NCBI RefSeq assembly: GCF_000817815.1
Contig: NZ_JPRD01000040.1
Span: 49,512-113,511, forward strand
Direction: 5' to 3'
Length of the DNA: 64,000 nt
Source of the DNA: Vibrio owensii CAIM 1854 = LMG 25443
GTDB taxonomy: Bacteria; Pseudomonadota; Gammaproteobacteria; Enterobacterales; Vibrionaceae
The notes under the pieces were generated by a model. The model saw nothing but the letters and a program-made list of their open reading frames with translations, ran no database searches and was not told the origin of the DNA. A program made the position numbers and the translations under genes. Shown here in pieces: positions 25,231-32,439 of the stretch (positions are counted from its first letter, which is position 1; the number at the start of each line of letters is the position of its first letter).

Positions 25231-26813
25231 ACACTTACCTTAGTTACGTCAACATACAACTTGAGCTTCTGACCTGGTTTCAGGTACTTCTGCTTTTGAA
25301 GAGAATTCCATTTCACGATGTCGTTGCTCTTCACCTTAAACTTGCTCGCAATGCCACTGATGGTGTCGCCAGAACGCACGTCATAGAACACTGTGCGAAT
25401 CACTGCGCCTTTGTCTGAGTTTTTCCAGATCACCAGCTTTTGGCCAACGCGCAAGGTGTCTTTTGGTCCCATGCCGTTCCATTTCGCCAGAGACTTATGA
25501 GAAACCTTGTTCTCTTTTGCGATAGACCACAAGCTCTCGCCAGATTGCACAACGTGAGTCAGTTTGAATTGACCGCGAGCTTGAGATTGCGTTTTGTTAA
25601 GGCGATTTTCGGCGGTAAGCGCGTACTTAGCATCGTCTTTTGTTGACGTTGGGATCATTAGGTACTGACCAACGCGAATATTGTTGTTTTTTAGGCCGTT
25701 AGCACGTTGGATAACTTTCGTTGTCGTACCGTACTTTTGAGCCAATACGCTGAGTGAGTCACCAGACTTCACTTTGTAGCGTGCGACCTTCATGCCTTTA
25801 CCACGGTTCTTCTTCACTTGAGCAAGGAACTGATCCTTTTTCTCGATAGGAATAAGAAGCTGGTGCGGGCCATTCGGTGCTGTCGACCATTGGTTGTAAG
25901 CTGGGTTGTAGCCCTGCAGCTCTTTCACACCAATGCCTGCGTAATCTGCCGCAATCGCGAGATCCAATTGTTCTTTTGGATCGACTTGCGTAAGCACAGG
26001 TTTGTTCGGGATCGGTGGAATGTCGATGCCGTACTTATCTTGGTTCGCAATGATGTCTGCAAGCGCAAGTAGCTTAGGAACGTAACTGCTGGTCTCTTTT
26101 GGAAGATCTAGAGAGAAGAAGTCCGTAGGTTTACCTAGCTTTTTGTTCTTACGAATCGCGCTTGATACACGACCGCCGCCACTGTTGTAAGCAGCAATCG
26201 CTTGGTCCCAGTTACCGTCAAAGCGCTTGCTTTGTTGCTCTAGGTAATCAAGTGCTGCATCCGTCGCTGCGTACACATCACGACGACCGTCGTACCAGTA
26301 GTTCTGCTCTAGGCCCATCATCTTGCCGGTGCCAGGAACGAACTGCCAGAGACCTGCCGCGCTACCGTGTGAGTACGCGAATGGGTCAAATGAGCTCTCT
26401 ACGATAGGTAGAAGCGCCAATTCCATTGGAAGACCACGTTCTTCAATACGTTTTGTAATCATGTACAAAAACGGCTGTGCACGCTCAGAAACGGTGCGCA
26501 GGTGGTTAGGGTGCTTCAGATACCATGTACGGTAGTAAGCGACTTTCTTGTTGTCTGGGATGTCCATTTCAAGCTGCATGCCGATACGACGCCATACATC
26601 TTTTTGTTCCTGAGGAGAAAGGGTTTTCGGCGTCTCTTTAGCAGGTTTCTTCGCTATCGATTGCTTTTTCTCGGAGTCCGCTTGAGCCGCGTCTTGTTTT
26701 ACCGCTTGCTCGGACTTATTGGTTTCTGGTGTTGGTGTGTTTGTTGAATCTGACTGTGTCAATTGACAGCCAGAAAGTAGTAACGCCAACGCCCAACTGT
26801 ACTTTAAACGCAT
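25227..26813 (-). CDS. mltD: Membrane-bound lytic murein transglycosylase D
   Basis: Cleaves peptidoglycan glycan strands to 1,6-anhydromuropeptides in the periplasm. It is 528 aa. The lipobox LLLSGC places the lipidated Cys at 16, followed by a Ser/Thr/Lys-rich linker to about 65. The SLT domain (about 105-260) has the catalytic Glu139 in IVESSFDP and AAGLWQF. Three LysM domains follow near 344-388, 418-462 and 475-521; E. coli MltD has two as I recall. Coupled to the downstream YIP1 gene. A stem-loop lies in its 5' leader at 26848-26878. Confidence 0.96.
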   Translation of the reverse strand: MRLKYSWALALLLSGCQLTQSDSTNTPTPETNKSEQAVKQDAAQADSEKKQSIAKKPAKETPKTLSPQEQKDVWRRIGMQLEMDIPDNKKVAYYRTWYLKHPNHLRTVSERAQPFLYMITKRIEERGLPMELALLPIVESSFDPFAYSHGSAAGLWQFVPGTGKMMGLEQNYWYDGRRDVYAATDAALDYLEQQSKRFDGNWDQAIAAYNSGGGRVSSAIRKNKKLGKPTDFFSLDLPKETSSYVPKLLALADIIANQDKYGIDIPPIPNKPVLTQVDPKEQLDLAIAADYAGIGVKELQGYNPAYNQWSTAPNGPHQLLIPIEKKDQFLAQVKKNRGKGMKVARYKVKSGDSLSVLAQKYGTTTKVIQRANGLKNNNIRVGQYLMIPTSTKDDAKYALTAENRLNKTQSQARGQFKLTHVVQSGESLWSIAKENKVSHKSLAKWNGMGPKDTLRVGQKLVIWKNSDKGAVIRTVFYDVRSGDTISGIASKFKVKSNDIVKWNSLQKQKYLKPGQKLKLYVDVTKVSV

Positions 26814-26847
26814 GGATTCAGCCTATTTAGGGCCTGTTTATCTTCTC

Positions 26848-26878
26848 CTGCCTGTCGCGCAGCTAAGGTGCGTGGCAG
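26848..26878 (-). promoter_or_regulatory. Hairpin in the mltD 5' leader
   Basis: CTGCC (26848-26852) pairs with GGCAG (26874-26878), with an inner CGC/GCG. On the minus strand it sits about 35 nt upstream of the mltD start and directly abuts a GGAGAAG stretch (26840-26846). Confidence 0.4.
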
Positions 26879-26987
26879 TCGCAAGATAATAGACATCTTG
26901 TAACACTAACTAAGGGTAGGGCGTGAAAGCCGCTACTTTTATGCGATTGGGTGAAATACAAACAGCTTTATATCAGCCCCAAACGCA

Positions 26988-27012
26988 ATAGAAGCGCCAG
27001 AGGCGCTTCTAT
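26988..27012 (-). terminator. gloB terminator hairpin
   Basis: A perfect 11-bp stem (26988-26998 with 27002-27012) with a 3-nt loop lies 55 bp past the gloB stop. Only a short T-run (GCGTTT) follows on the minus strand, so efficiency is uncertain. Confidence 0.65.
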
Positions 27013-27066
27013 GAAAATCAGCTCACGATAATACTTGCGTCGAGCAAAGTTACAAGCAGAAATTGG

Positions 27067-27825
27067 TTAAAATTCGTTCTTCCACTCACGTAAAGCTGTA
27101 AAAACCGAGCATGGGTCGCTATTTTCGATACGGTTTGTTACAGATTTTATGACCTCTGCGTTGGTTGCACGCAGGAATGGGTTAATTAACTTCTCTTTGC
27201 GAAGCGTGGTAGGAATGGTGGGAATGTTTAATCCGCGTAGTCGGTTTACGTCATCACGGTACTGGCGTAAGTGCTCATTGTCTGGCTCAACCGCTAGGGC
27301 AAAGGCGACGTTGCTTGCGGTGTATTCGTGCGCGCAGAACACTTCGGTCTCTTCTGGCAGCTTCATGATTTTGCTCAGTGACTCGAACATCTGCTCTGGT
27401 GTGCCCTCAAAAATACGACCACAACCTGCAGAGAACAGCACATCGCCACAGAACAATTTACCATCACCAGCGTAGCCGATGTGACCAAGCGTGTGACCCG
27501 GCAAACCCAGCACCATGAAGATTTCTCCGAAAAGCTCAAGCTTATCGCCTTCTTCCATTGCATTGGTTAATGTTGGGATAGGTTCAGCTTTTGGCCCTAC
27601 AACAGAAACATGAGGAAAAGCATGAACTAAATCTGGAACGCCACCAATGTGATCGTTGTGGTGGTGCGTAATTAAGATCGCTTCTAAAGTTAATTCGTTA
27701 GCCTGCAAATATTCTAACACTGGCTTAGCATCGCCCGGATCGACCACGGCACATCGCTTGTCGCTATTTTGTATCAGCCAGATGTAATTATCATTAAATG
27801 CGGGTATGCTTTTGATCTCTAACAC
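27067..27825 (-). CDS. gloB: Hydroxyacylglutathione hydrolase (glyoxalase II)
   Basis: Hydrolyses S-D-lactoylglutathione to D-lactate and glutathione, the second step of methylglyoxal detoxification. It is 252 aa. The metallo-beta-lactamase motif THHHNDHIGG gives metal ligands H54, H56, D58 and H59; LPGHTLGHIGY near 110 and CAHEYT near 165 supply the others. It is divergent from the methyltransferase gene with only 39 bp between starts, so the two promoters overlap. The gloB-mltD neighbourhood is as in E. coli. Confidence 0.97.
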   Translation of the reverse strand: MLEIKSIPAFNDNYIWLIQNSDKRCAVVDPGDAKPVLEYLQANELTLEAILITHHHNDHIGGVPDLVHAFPHVSVVGPKAEPIPTLTNAMEEGDKLELFGEIFMVLGLPGHTLGHIGYAGDGKLFCGDVLFSAGCGRIFEGTPEQMFESLSKIMKLPEETEVFCAHEYTASNVAFALAVEPDNEHLRQYRDDVNRLRGLNIPTIPTTLRKEKLINPFLRATNAEVIKSVTNRIENSDPCSVFTALREWKNEF

Positions 27826-27864
27826 GATTCGTTCTCCGTCACCCTTTATATAGTCAGGTGGTTA

Positions 27865-28620
27865 ATGAAACCAGCACTCAGCAACAAAACTTTACAGTAC
27901 CCGTCGACTTGGTCAGACATGAACAATGGGCCGTGGGTACTTGAGTCAATCCAAACCCGACTTGATGAGTGGTGTCCGAAGCTGTTCGGTTACCACATGT
28001 TGAAATTGGGTGGTTTGAGCTGTGAGCTAACCAGCTGTAGTTGTAACATTCAACACCAAGTCAACGTAGATATCCAGAACCCGTTGCATAATGTCATCGC
28101 AGATGGTTACGAATTACCCTTTTTAGAAAAAAGCTTTGATGTTGTGGTGCTTGCTCATCAGCTTGACTATGCAAGTGATCCCCATCGACTGCTGCGAGAA
28201 GTTGATCGCGTCATGATGGATGATGGTTATCTCATTATTACGGGATTCAATCCGATCAGTCTCACTGGGCTAGCGAGTTTATTACCTTGGCGAAGAAATA
28301 ATTTGCCATGGAGTGGTCGCATGTTCACGGTGAACCGGATTAAAGACTGGTTAGGGGTATTGAACTACCAAGTGATTCACTGCGATCGCTATGCGCTGTT
28401 TCCAATGACGCGTTACAAAACCATGTGGACGTGGTTAGAGAACAGTTTGGGTGATTGGGCGTCACCGGCGGGGAGTTTGTATTACATCGTGGCTCGTAAA
28501 CGAACGTACCCTCTCAAGCCTATCAAGCCGCATTGGCGCTTGAAGAGAAAGCTAACACCACTTGGCGTGATGAACAGAGAGGGCAGTGCAGTGAAAAAGG
28601 TCTCAAGTAGTAAAAACTAG
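27865..28620 (+). CDS. Class I SAM-dependent methyltransferase (YafS-like)
   Basis: 251 aa. The methyltransferase core spans about 55-150: ADGYELPFLEKSFDVVVLAH is the acidic-loop/motif II stretch and LREVDRVMMDDGYLIITGFN is motif III. The first glycine-rich motif is weak, as in YafS of E. coli, which sits in the same place next to gloB and rnhA. Substrate unknown. Its stop codon and that of convergent rnhA share the 4-bp palindrome CTAG at 28617-28620. Confidence 0.82.
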   Translation: MKPALSNKTLQYPSTWSDMNNGPWVLESIQTRLDEWCPKLFGYHMLKLGGLSCELTSCSCNIQHQVNVDIQNPLHNVIADGYELPFLEKSFDVVVLAHQLDYASDPHRLLREVDRVMMDDGYLIITGFNPISLTGLASLLPWRRNNLPWSGRMFTVNRIKDWLGVLNYQVIHCDRYALFPMTRYKTMWTWLENSLGDWASPAGSLYYIVARKRTYPLKPIKPHWRLKRKLTPLGVMNREGSAVKKVSSSKN

Positions 28621-29081
28621 GACGCTTGATACCCTGTATCTTCTTCAGTTGGGTTTTCTGCGGCAGCGCGCGCTAGTTCATCACAGATTTCATTTTCACG
28701 ATGACCTGCATGGCCTTTAACCCAATGCCAATCGACTTGGTGGCGAGCGGTTTCTTTATCAAGCGCTTGCCATAGGTCGGCATTCTTCACCGGCTTTTTA
28801 TCCGCTGTTTTCCAGCCACGTTTCTTCCAGTTGTGAATCCACTGCGTAATGCCTTGGCGCACGTACTGGCTATCCGTCGTTAACGTCACTTGGCATGGCT
28901 CTTTTAGCGTTTGAAGTGCAACCACGGCGGCCAACATTTCCATGCGGTTATTCGTGGTCAGAGTGTAGCCTTTCGCGAGGGTCTTTTCTGTTTGCTTGTA
29001 ACGCAAGACAATGCCGTAGCCGCCAGGGCCCGGATTGCCTAAACAAGATCCATCAGTGAAAATCTCAACGTGTTTGGTCAT
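28617..29081 (-). CDS. rnhA: Ribonuclease HI
   Basis: Degrades the RNA strand of RNA-DNA hybrids. From ATG at 29081 it is 154 aa (E. coli 155). The catalytic residues D10, E48, D70 and D134 and the His124 of KGHAGH are all at the E. coli numbers. A longer frame from 29198 runs into dnaQ and is rejected. It is divergent from dnaQ with 58 bp between starts, the classical arrangement with overlapping promoters. Confidence 0.97.
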   Translation of the reverse strand: MTKHVEIFTDGSCLGNPGPGGYGIVLRYKQTEKTLAKGYTLTTNNRMEMLAAVVALQTLKEPCQVTLTTDSQYVRQGITQWIHNWKKRGWKTADKKPVKNADLWQALDKETARHQVDWHWVKGHAGHRENEICDELARAAAENPTEEDTGYQAS

Positions 29082-29139
29082 ATTTTTGGTACTATTAGCC
29101 GAAACATTTAATAAAGCATAGTCTGACACACATAACCTT

Positions 29140-29856
29140 ATGAATACCAGCAGCAATTCTGAACATAATCGTATTGTCGTTCTCGATACCGAAACCACGG
29201 GTATGAACCTAGAAGGTGGTCCTCACTACATGGGTCACCGCATCGTCGAAATTGGTGCCGTGGAGATCATCAACCGTAAGCTGACTGGTCGTCACTTTCA
29301 CGTCTACTTAAAGCCTGACCGTGAAATCCAACCAGACGCGATTGGCGTCCACGGTATTACGGATGAATTCTTGGTCGATAAGCCAGAATACTCTGCCGTA
29401 CACCAAGAGTTTCTAGATTTCATTAAAGGCGCCGAGCTGGTTGCCCACAACGCGCCCTTCGATACAGGCTTCATGGATTACGAGTTTGAAATGCTCGATC
29501 CGACCATCGGTAAAACGGATGATTTCTGTAAGGTGACCGATACCCTTGCCATGGCGAAGAAAATCTTCCCGGGCAAGCGAAACAACCTCGACGTATTGTG
29601 TGAACGTTACGGCATTGATAACTCACACCGTACTCTCCACGGGGCATTGCTCGATGCGGAGATTCTAGCCGACGTTTACCTACTGATGACCGGTGGACAA
29701 ACAAGCCTCGAATTTAATGCCAATAAAAAAGACGGTGAAGCGGAAGGCATTCGTCGTGTTGAAGGAAGAAAAGCGCTAAAGGTTTTGCGTGCAACTGCCG
29801 ATGAAGTAGAAGCACACCAGAAAAGACTCGAACTGGTGAACGACAGTATTTGGTAG
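29140..29856 (+). CDS. dnaQ: DNA polymerase III epsilon subunit (3'-5' proofreading exonuclease)
   Basis: Proofreading subunit that binds DnaE. It is 238 aa. The DEDDh exonuclease motifs are visible: Exo I VLDTETTGM with Asp16 and Glu18, Exo II VAHNAPFDTGFMD near 105, and Exo III HRTLHGALLDAEILAD near 165. The C-terminal quarter is the region that contacts the alpha subunit. Divergent from rnhA; TIGR03503 gene follows 15 bp later and may be cotranscribed. Confidence 0.97.
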   Translation: MNTSSNSEHNRIVVLDTETTGMNLEGGPHYMGHRIVEIGAVEIINRKLTGRHFHVYLKPDREIQPDAIGVHGITDEFLVDKPEYSAVHQEFLDFIKGAELVAHNAPFDTGFMDYEFEMLDPTIGKTDDFCKVTDTLAMAKKIFPGKRNNLDVLCERYGIDNSHRTLHGALLDAEILADVYLLMTGGQTSLEFNANKKDGEAEGIRRVEGRKALKVLRATADEVEAHQKRLELVNDSIW

Positions 29857-29871
29857 TAGATAGGAGAGACT

Positions 29872-31122
29872 ATGTTGAGGGCTTTGTCAGTCGCTATTTT
29901 AGCGTTCTGGAGTTGTTTCGCGTTTGCCGCGAGCGAGTCCGCCATGTCTTTGTTAGATAACCGCTTTCGTGTCGATCCTACCATCGAACAGATTACTTTT
30001 TTGGTTTATCGTGAACAGAGCTCTCAGCCTGTCGTCCTTGTCCGCCCTGACGGTAAAAAGTATTACGCTTGGGGCACCTACGACAACGTTCGTTGGTATC
30101 AAGAATCCTCCCTCGATATTATTTCGATAGATAAACCCATGCCAGGTCCGTGGCAGGCCGTCGGAAAAGTTACCCCGAAAAACAACATTCGTCTGATCTC
30201 ACACTTAAAGCTCAGCACAGATGTATTCCCAAATCGCCTTTATCAGAATGAAGCGCTCAAGTTTACCGCACGTTTGACTTCAGACGATAAGCCGCTCGTA
30301 CTGCGTGATTTCCTAGACCGCGTAAATCTGCGCGTCACCTTCACTAAATTTGTAGAAAACGAAGACGAACTGATCAAAGAAGCGCGTCCTGTACCTATGG
30401 TGATTGGCGAGTTTGCTGATGATGGCCGCGGGCTAGATGAAAAAGCTGGCGACGGTGTGTTTACCGTTCAACTGCCAATTGATATCGAGCCGGGTAAATA
30501 CCGTGCACGTATTACGTCGGGCAATGGCGTATTTTTACGAGCTCAGGAGCAAGTGGTACTGGTTTACCCATCGCCAATCACACGCACCTTTATTCAAGCG
30601 CGTCATGCAGACCAACCACACCAGCTGGTGGTTAGTGGTGAGCAAGGCATGATCACGCCGGGATCCATTGCCGTGAACGTCGAGCAAGAAGCACCAGATG
30701 GCTTTATTAGTTACAGCCAAGGTCAAGTGTCTGCTGACGGTACCAAAACCACGCTTAAGATGGATAACGATCCAGAGTTAGGTAAGTACTCATGGCATGG
30801 TGAAGTCTTTGCCACAGACCTAGCAACCAAGCGCTCATTAGTCTTCCCAATCAAAGAGCAGTCATTTAGCGTCGTCGATGAAGTGGATCTCGAAGCTGCA
30901 CGCTTAGCGAAAGAAGCTGAGATCGCCGAGCAACGCCGCATCGAAATGGAAAAACGCATCATCGCCGAGCGCGAAGCCGAACGTAAACGTAGCATGATCA
31001 TCATTGTCATCGGCAACGTCATCGCACTGATTCTGGTGATTCTATTCTGGATTATCTGGAGCAAGCTCAAAGCTAAACGCCAAGCCATGCCAGAGATGCA
31101 ATTAGAAGTGCCTAAGAAGTAG
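29872..31122 (+). CDS. TIGR03503 family membrane-anchored protein
   Basis: 416 aa. A signal peptide (MLRALSVAILAFWSCFAFAA) is followed by a large extracytoplasmic beta-rich region (about 30-335). A charged coiled coil, EAARLAKEAEIAEQRRIEME onward, spans about 342-375, and a single C-terminal membrane segment lies at about 376-398. This layout matches the TIGR03503 family, found in Vibrio, Shewanella and relatives, whose function is not known. GAFADDGRGLDEKAGDGVFT-like repeats resemble a macroglobulin or Ig-type domain. Closed by a terminator at 31144. Confidence 0.8.
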   Translation: MLRALSVAILAFWSCFAFAASESAMSLLDNRFRVDPTIEQITFLVYREQSSQPVVLVRPDGKKYYAWGTYDNVRWYQESSLDIISIDKPMPGPWQAVGKVTPKNNIRLISHLKLSTDVFPNRLYQNEALKFTARLTSDDKPLVLRDFLDRVNLRVTFTKFVENEDELIKEARPVPMVIGEFADDGRGLDEKAGDGVFTVQLPIDIEPGKYRARITSGNGVFLRAQEQVVLVYPSPITRTFIQARHADQPHQLVVSGEQGMITPGSIAVNVEQEAPDGFISYSQGQVSADGTKTTLKMDNDPELGKYSWHGEVFATDLATKRSLVFPIKEQSFSVVDEVDLEAARLAKEAEIAEQRRIEMEKRIIAEREAERKRSMIIIVIGNVIALILVILFWIIWSKLKAKRQAMPEMQLEVPKK

Positions 31123-31143
31123 GGCGCAGAATTTTGATTATAG

Positions 31144-31175
31144 AACGGAGCCAATTGGCTCCGTTTTACTTTTTA
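31144..31175 (+). terminator. Terminator after the TIGR03503 gene
   Basis: AACGGAGCC (31144-31152) pairs with GGCTCCGTT (31157-31165), with a T-rich tail. Confidence 0.85.
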
Positions 31176-31335
31176 TGGTGCATCTAATTTTGTGACACTC
31201 TTGGCGAAGGTTATGAATATCGGTTCAATTTGCAAAATCATTCGTGGTATTCACTAAGTGGGTTAAAGCTGATTTGAGTGTGTGAAAGATTTAAGCTCCA
31301 AATCTCAAAGAAGCTAGGTGACTAGGAGGTCTCTG

Positions 31336-31728
31336 ATGAAGTACAAAAAACGTCGGACGTACAAATATAACCTTCATTCCGAAGAACAGATTGAAACCGG
31401 TATCACCCTCGCACAGCCTTTTGATAGTCCGTTTCTGAGTCTATCTGAGCAAGGGTTGCTGACGATTAAGAAAGGTTACTCATGGGATGGGGCGAGTGGC
31501 CCAGCGATTGATACCAAGAACATCCTCAAGGCGTCTTTGGTGCATGATGCGTTGTATCAGCTCATGAGGGAGGAAGTATTGCCGCAAAGCAGTCGAGAGC
31601 AAGCGGATAGGCTTCTGCGTCAAATATGCCTTGAACATGGCATGTCGAATTTTAGAGCGACGTACATCTATTACGGAGTCAGAGTATTTGGCGGATTCTT
31701 TTCTAAACCGGATCTTTTGTCTGCCTAG
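31336..31728 (+). CDS. DUF1353 family protein
   Basis: 130 aa from ATG at 31336, which has a near-perfect AGGAGGT 5 bp upstream; an in-frame codon at 31318 is rejected for lack of one. The central part, KKGYSWDGASGPAIDT followed by SLVHDALYQLMR, is the DUF1353 signature, a family seen in phages, plasmids and Vibrio chromosomes. The lysine/arginine-rich N-terminus is notable. Function unknown. It stands alone between a terminator and a 342-bp gene-free stretch, and a mobile origin is possible but no phage neighbours are present. Confidence 0.75.
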   Translation: MKYKKRRTYKYNLHSEEQIETGITLAQPFDSPFLSLSEQGLLTIKKGYSWDGASGPAIDTKNILKASLVHDALYQLMREEVLPQSSREQADRLLRQICLEHGMSNFRATYIYYGVRVFGGFFSKPDLLSA

Positions 31729-32070
31729 TTAAGCTCTCTTGGTAAGAGGTTCTGAATCATGTTCGTTCCTCACTGTTCAAAATGACGAAAACCTAGGAAC
31801 ACTGTGCGTGTAGTAACCTGATAACTAAAAATAAACTGTCATTCTAGCGAGCTCCAGTGAGACTAATAATCTAATGTCAGCGCGCTGGGGCGTTTGTTTC
31901 TTCACCCTCTACAGAGTACTCGGTAGTAGATCCTACTTTGCACACTCAATCACTTCGCTGTTCCTTTACGTATCTATGTTAGACTCTCGCTATCAGCTAT
32001 ATGAATGACTTCTCATTTGTTTACCTGAGGGCAGCAACTGGGCTGCTGTATTCTTATTAAAGGCACAAAA
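31729..32070. other. Gene-free stretch between the DUF1353 gene and the 87-aa protein gene
   Basis: 342 bp with no credible reading frame. It contains the 10-bp palindrome CAGCGCGCTG (31878-31887) followed by GGGGCG and a T-rich stretch, and a short GC hairpin (32031-32035 with 32042-32046) in the leader of the next gene. It presumably holds that gene's promoter. A small RNA cannot be excluded. Confidence 0.5.
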
Positions 32071-32334
32071 ATGAGTAAATTAACTTCAGCTGAACGTAAA
32101 GCACGTGACAACGAACGTTTCTCACAACGCGTGAGTGAGCGCCGTGAAAAAGGTGAAGATGTCGTTGCGTACGCATTGGCAAACAAAAAAGCGGTGAAGT
32201 TCTTAACTAAGTCAGAAAAGAAAGCATTGAACGAACGCAGAGCGACGCTTCAAGAAGAACTTAAGCTGAAAGAGCAGGAAGAACTGCGCAGAATTGAACA
32301 GTCGTTTATTGTTGAAGACGATAACGAACAATAA
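32071..32334 (+). CDS. Small highly charged conserved hypothetical protein
   Basis: 87 aa, rich in Lys, Arg and Glu: residues 1-35 are basic/acidic and helical, and 55-78 form a charged helix (ERRATLQEELKLKEQEELRR). There is no signal peptide or membrane segment, so it is likely cytoplasmic. AAAGG lies 7 bp before the ATG. It is flanked by a long leader and a bidirectional terminator, so it is a single-gene transcript. I do not recognise a family with a known function; codon use is similar to the core genes, which supports a real gene. Confidence 0.72.
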   Translation: MSKLTSAERKARDNERFSQRVSERREKGEDVVAYALANKKAVKFLTKSEKKALNERRATLQEELKLKEQEELRRIEQSFIVEDDNEQ

Positions 32335-32380
32335 GCGCTTCTTTGCGATCGCCGTGTTGTGCGAAGCAGAGATTCAATAA

Positions 32381-32406
32381 AAAACGGGAGCCTCGGCTCC
32401 CGTTTT
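32381..32406. terminator. Bidirectional terminator between the 87-aa gene and fadE
   Basis: AAAACGGGAGCC (32381-32392) pairs with GGCTCCCGTTTT (32395-32406). The A/T flanks serve both convergent genes. Confidence 0.88.
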
Positions 32407-32439
32407 GCTTTCCTATTTATCGTTTAAGCCATCATCCGC

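Noticed and set aside
29082..29198. N-terminal extension of rnhA
   Set aside because: It overlaps the dnaQ start on the other strand and is unrelated to RNase HI; the ATG at 29081 gives the family length.
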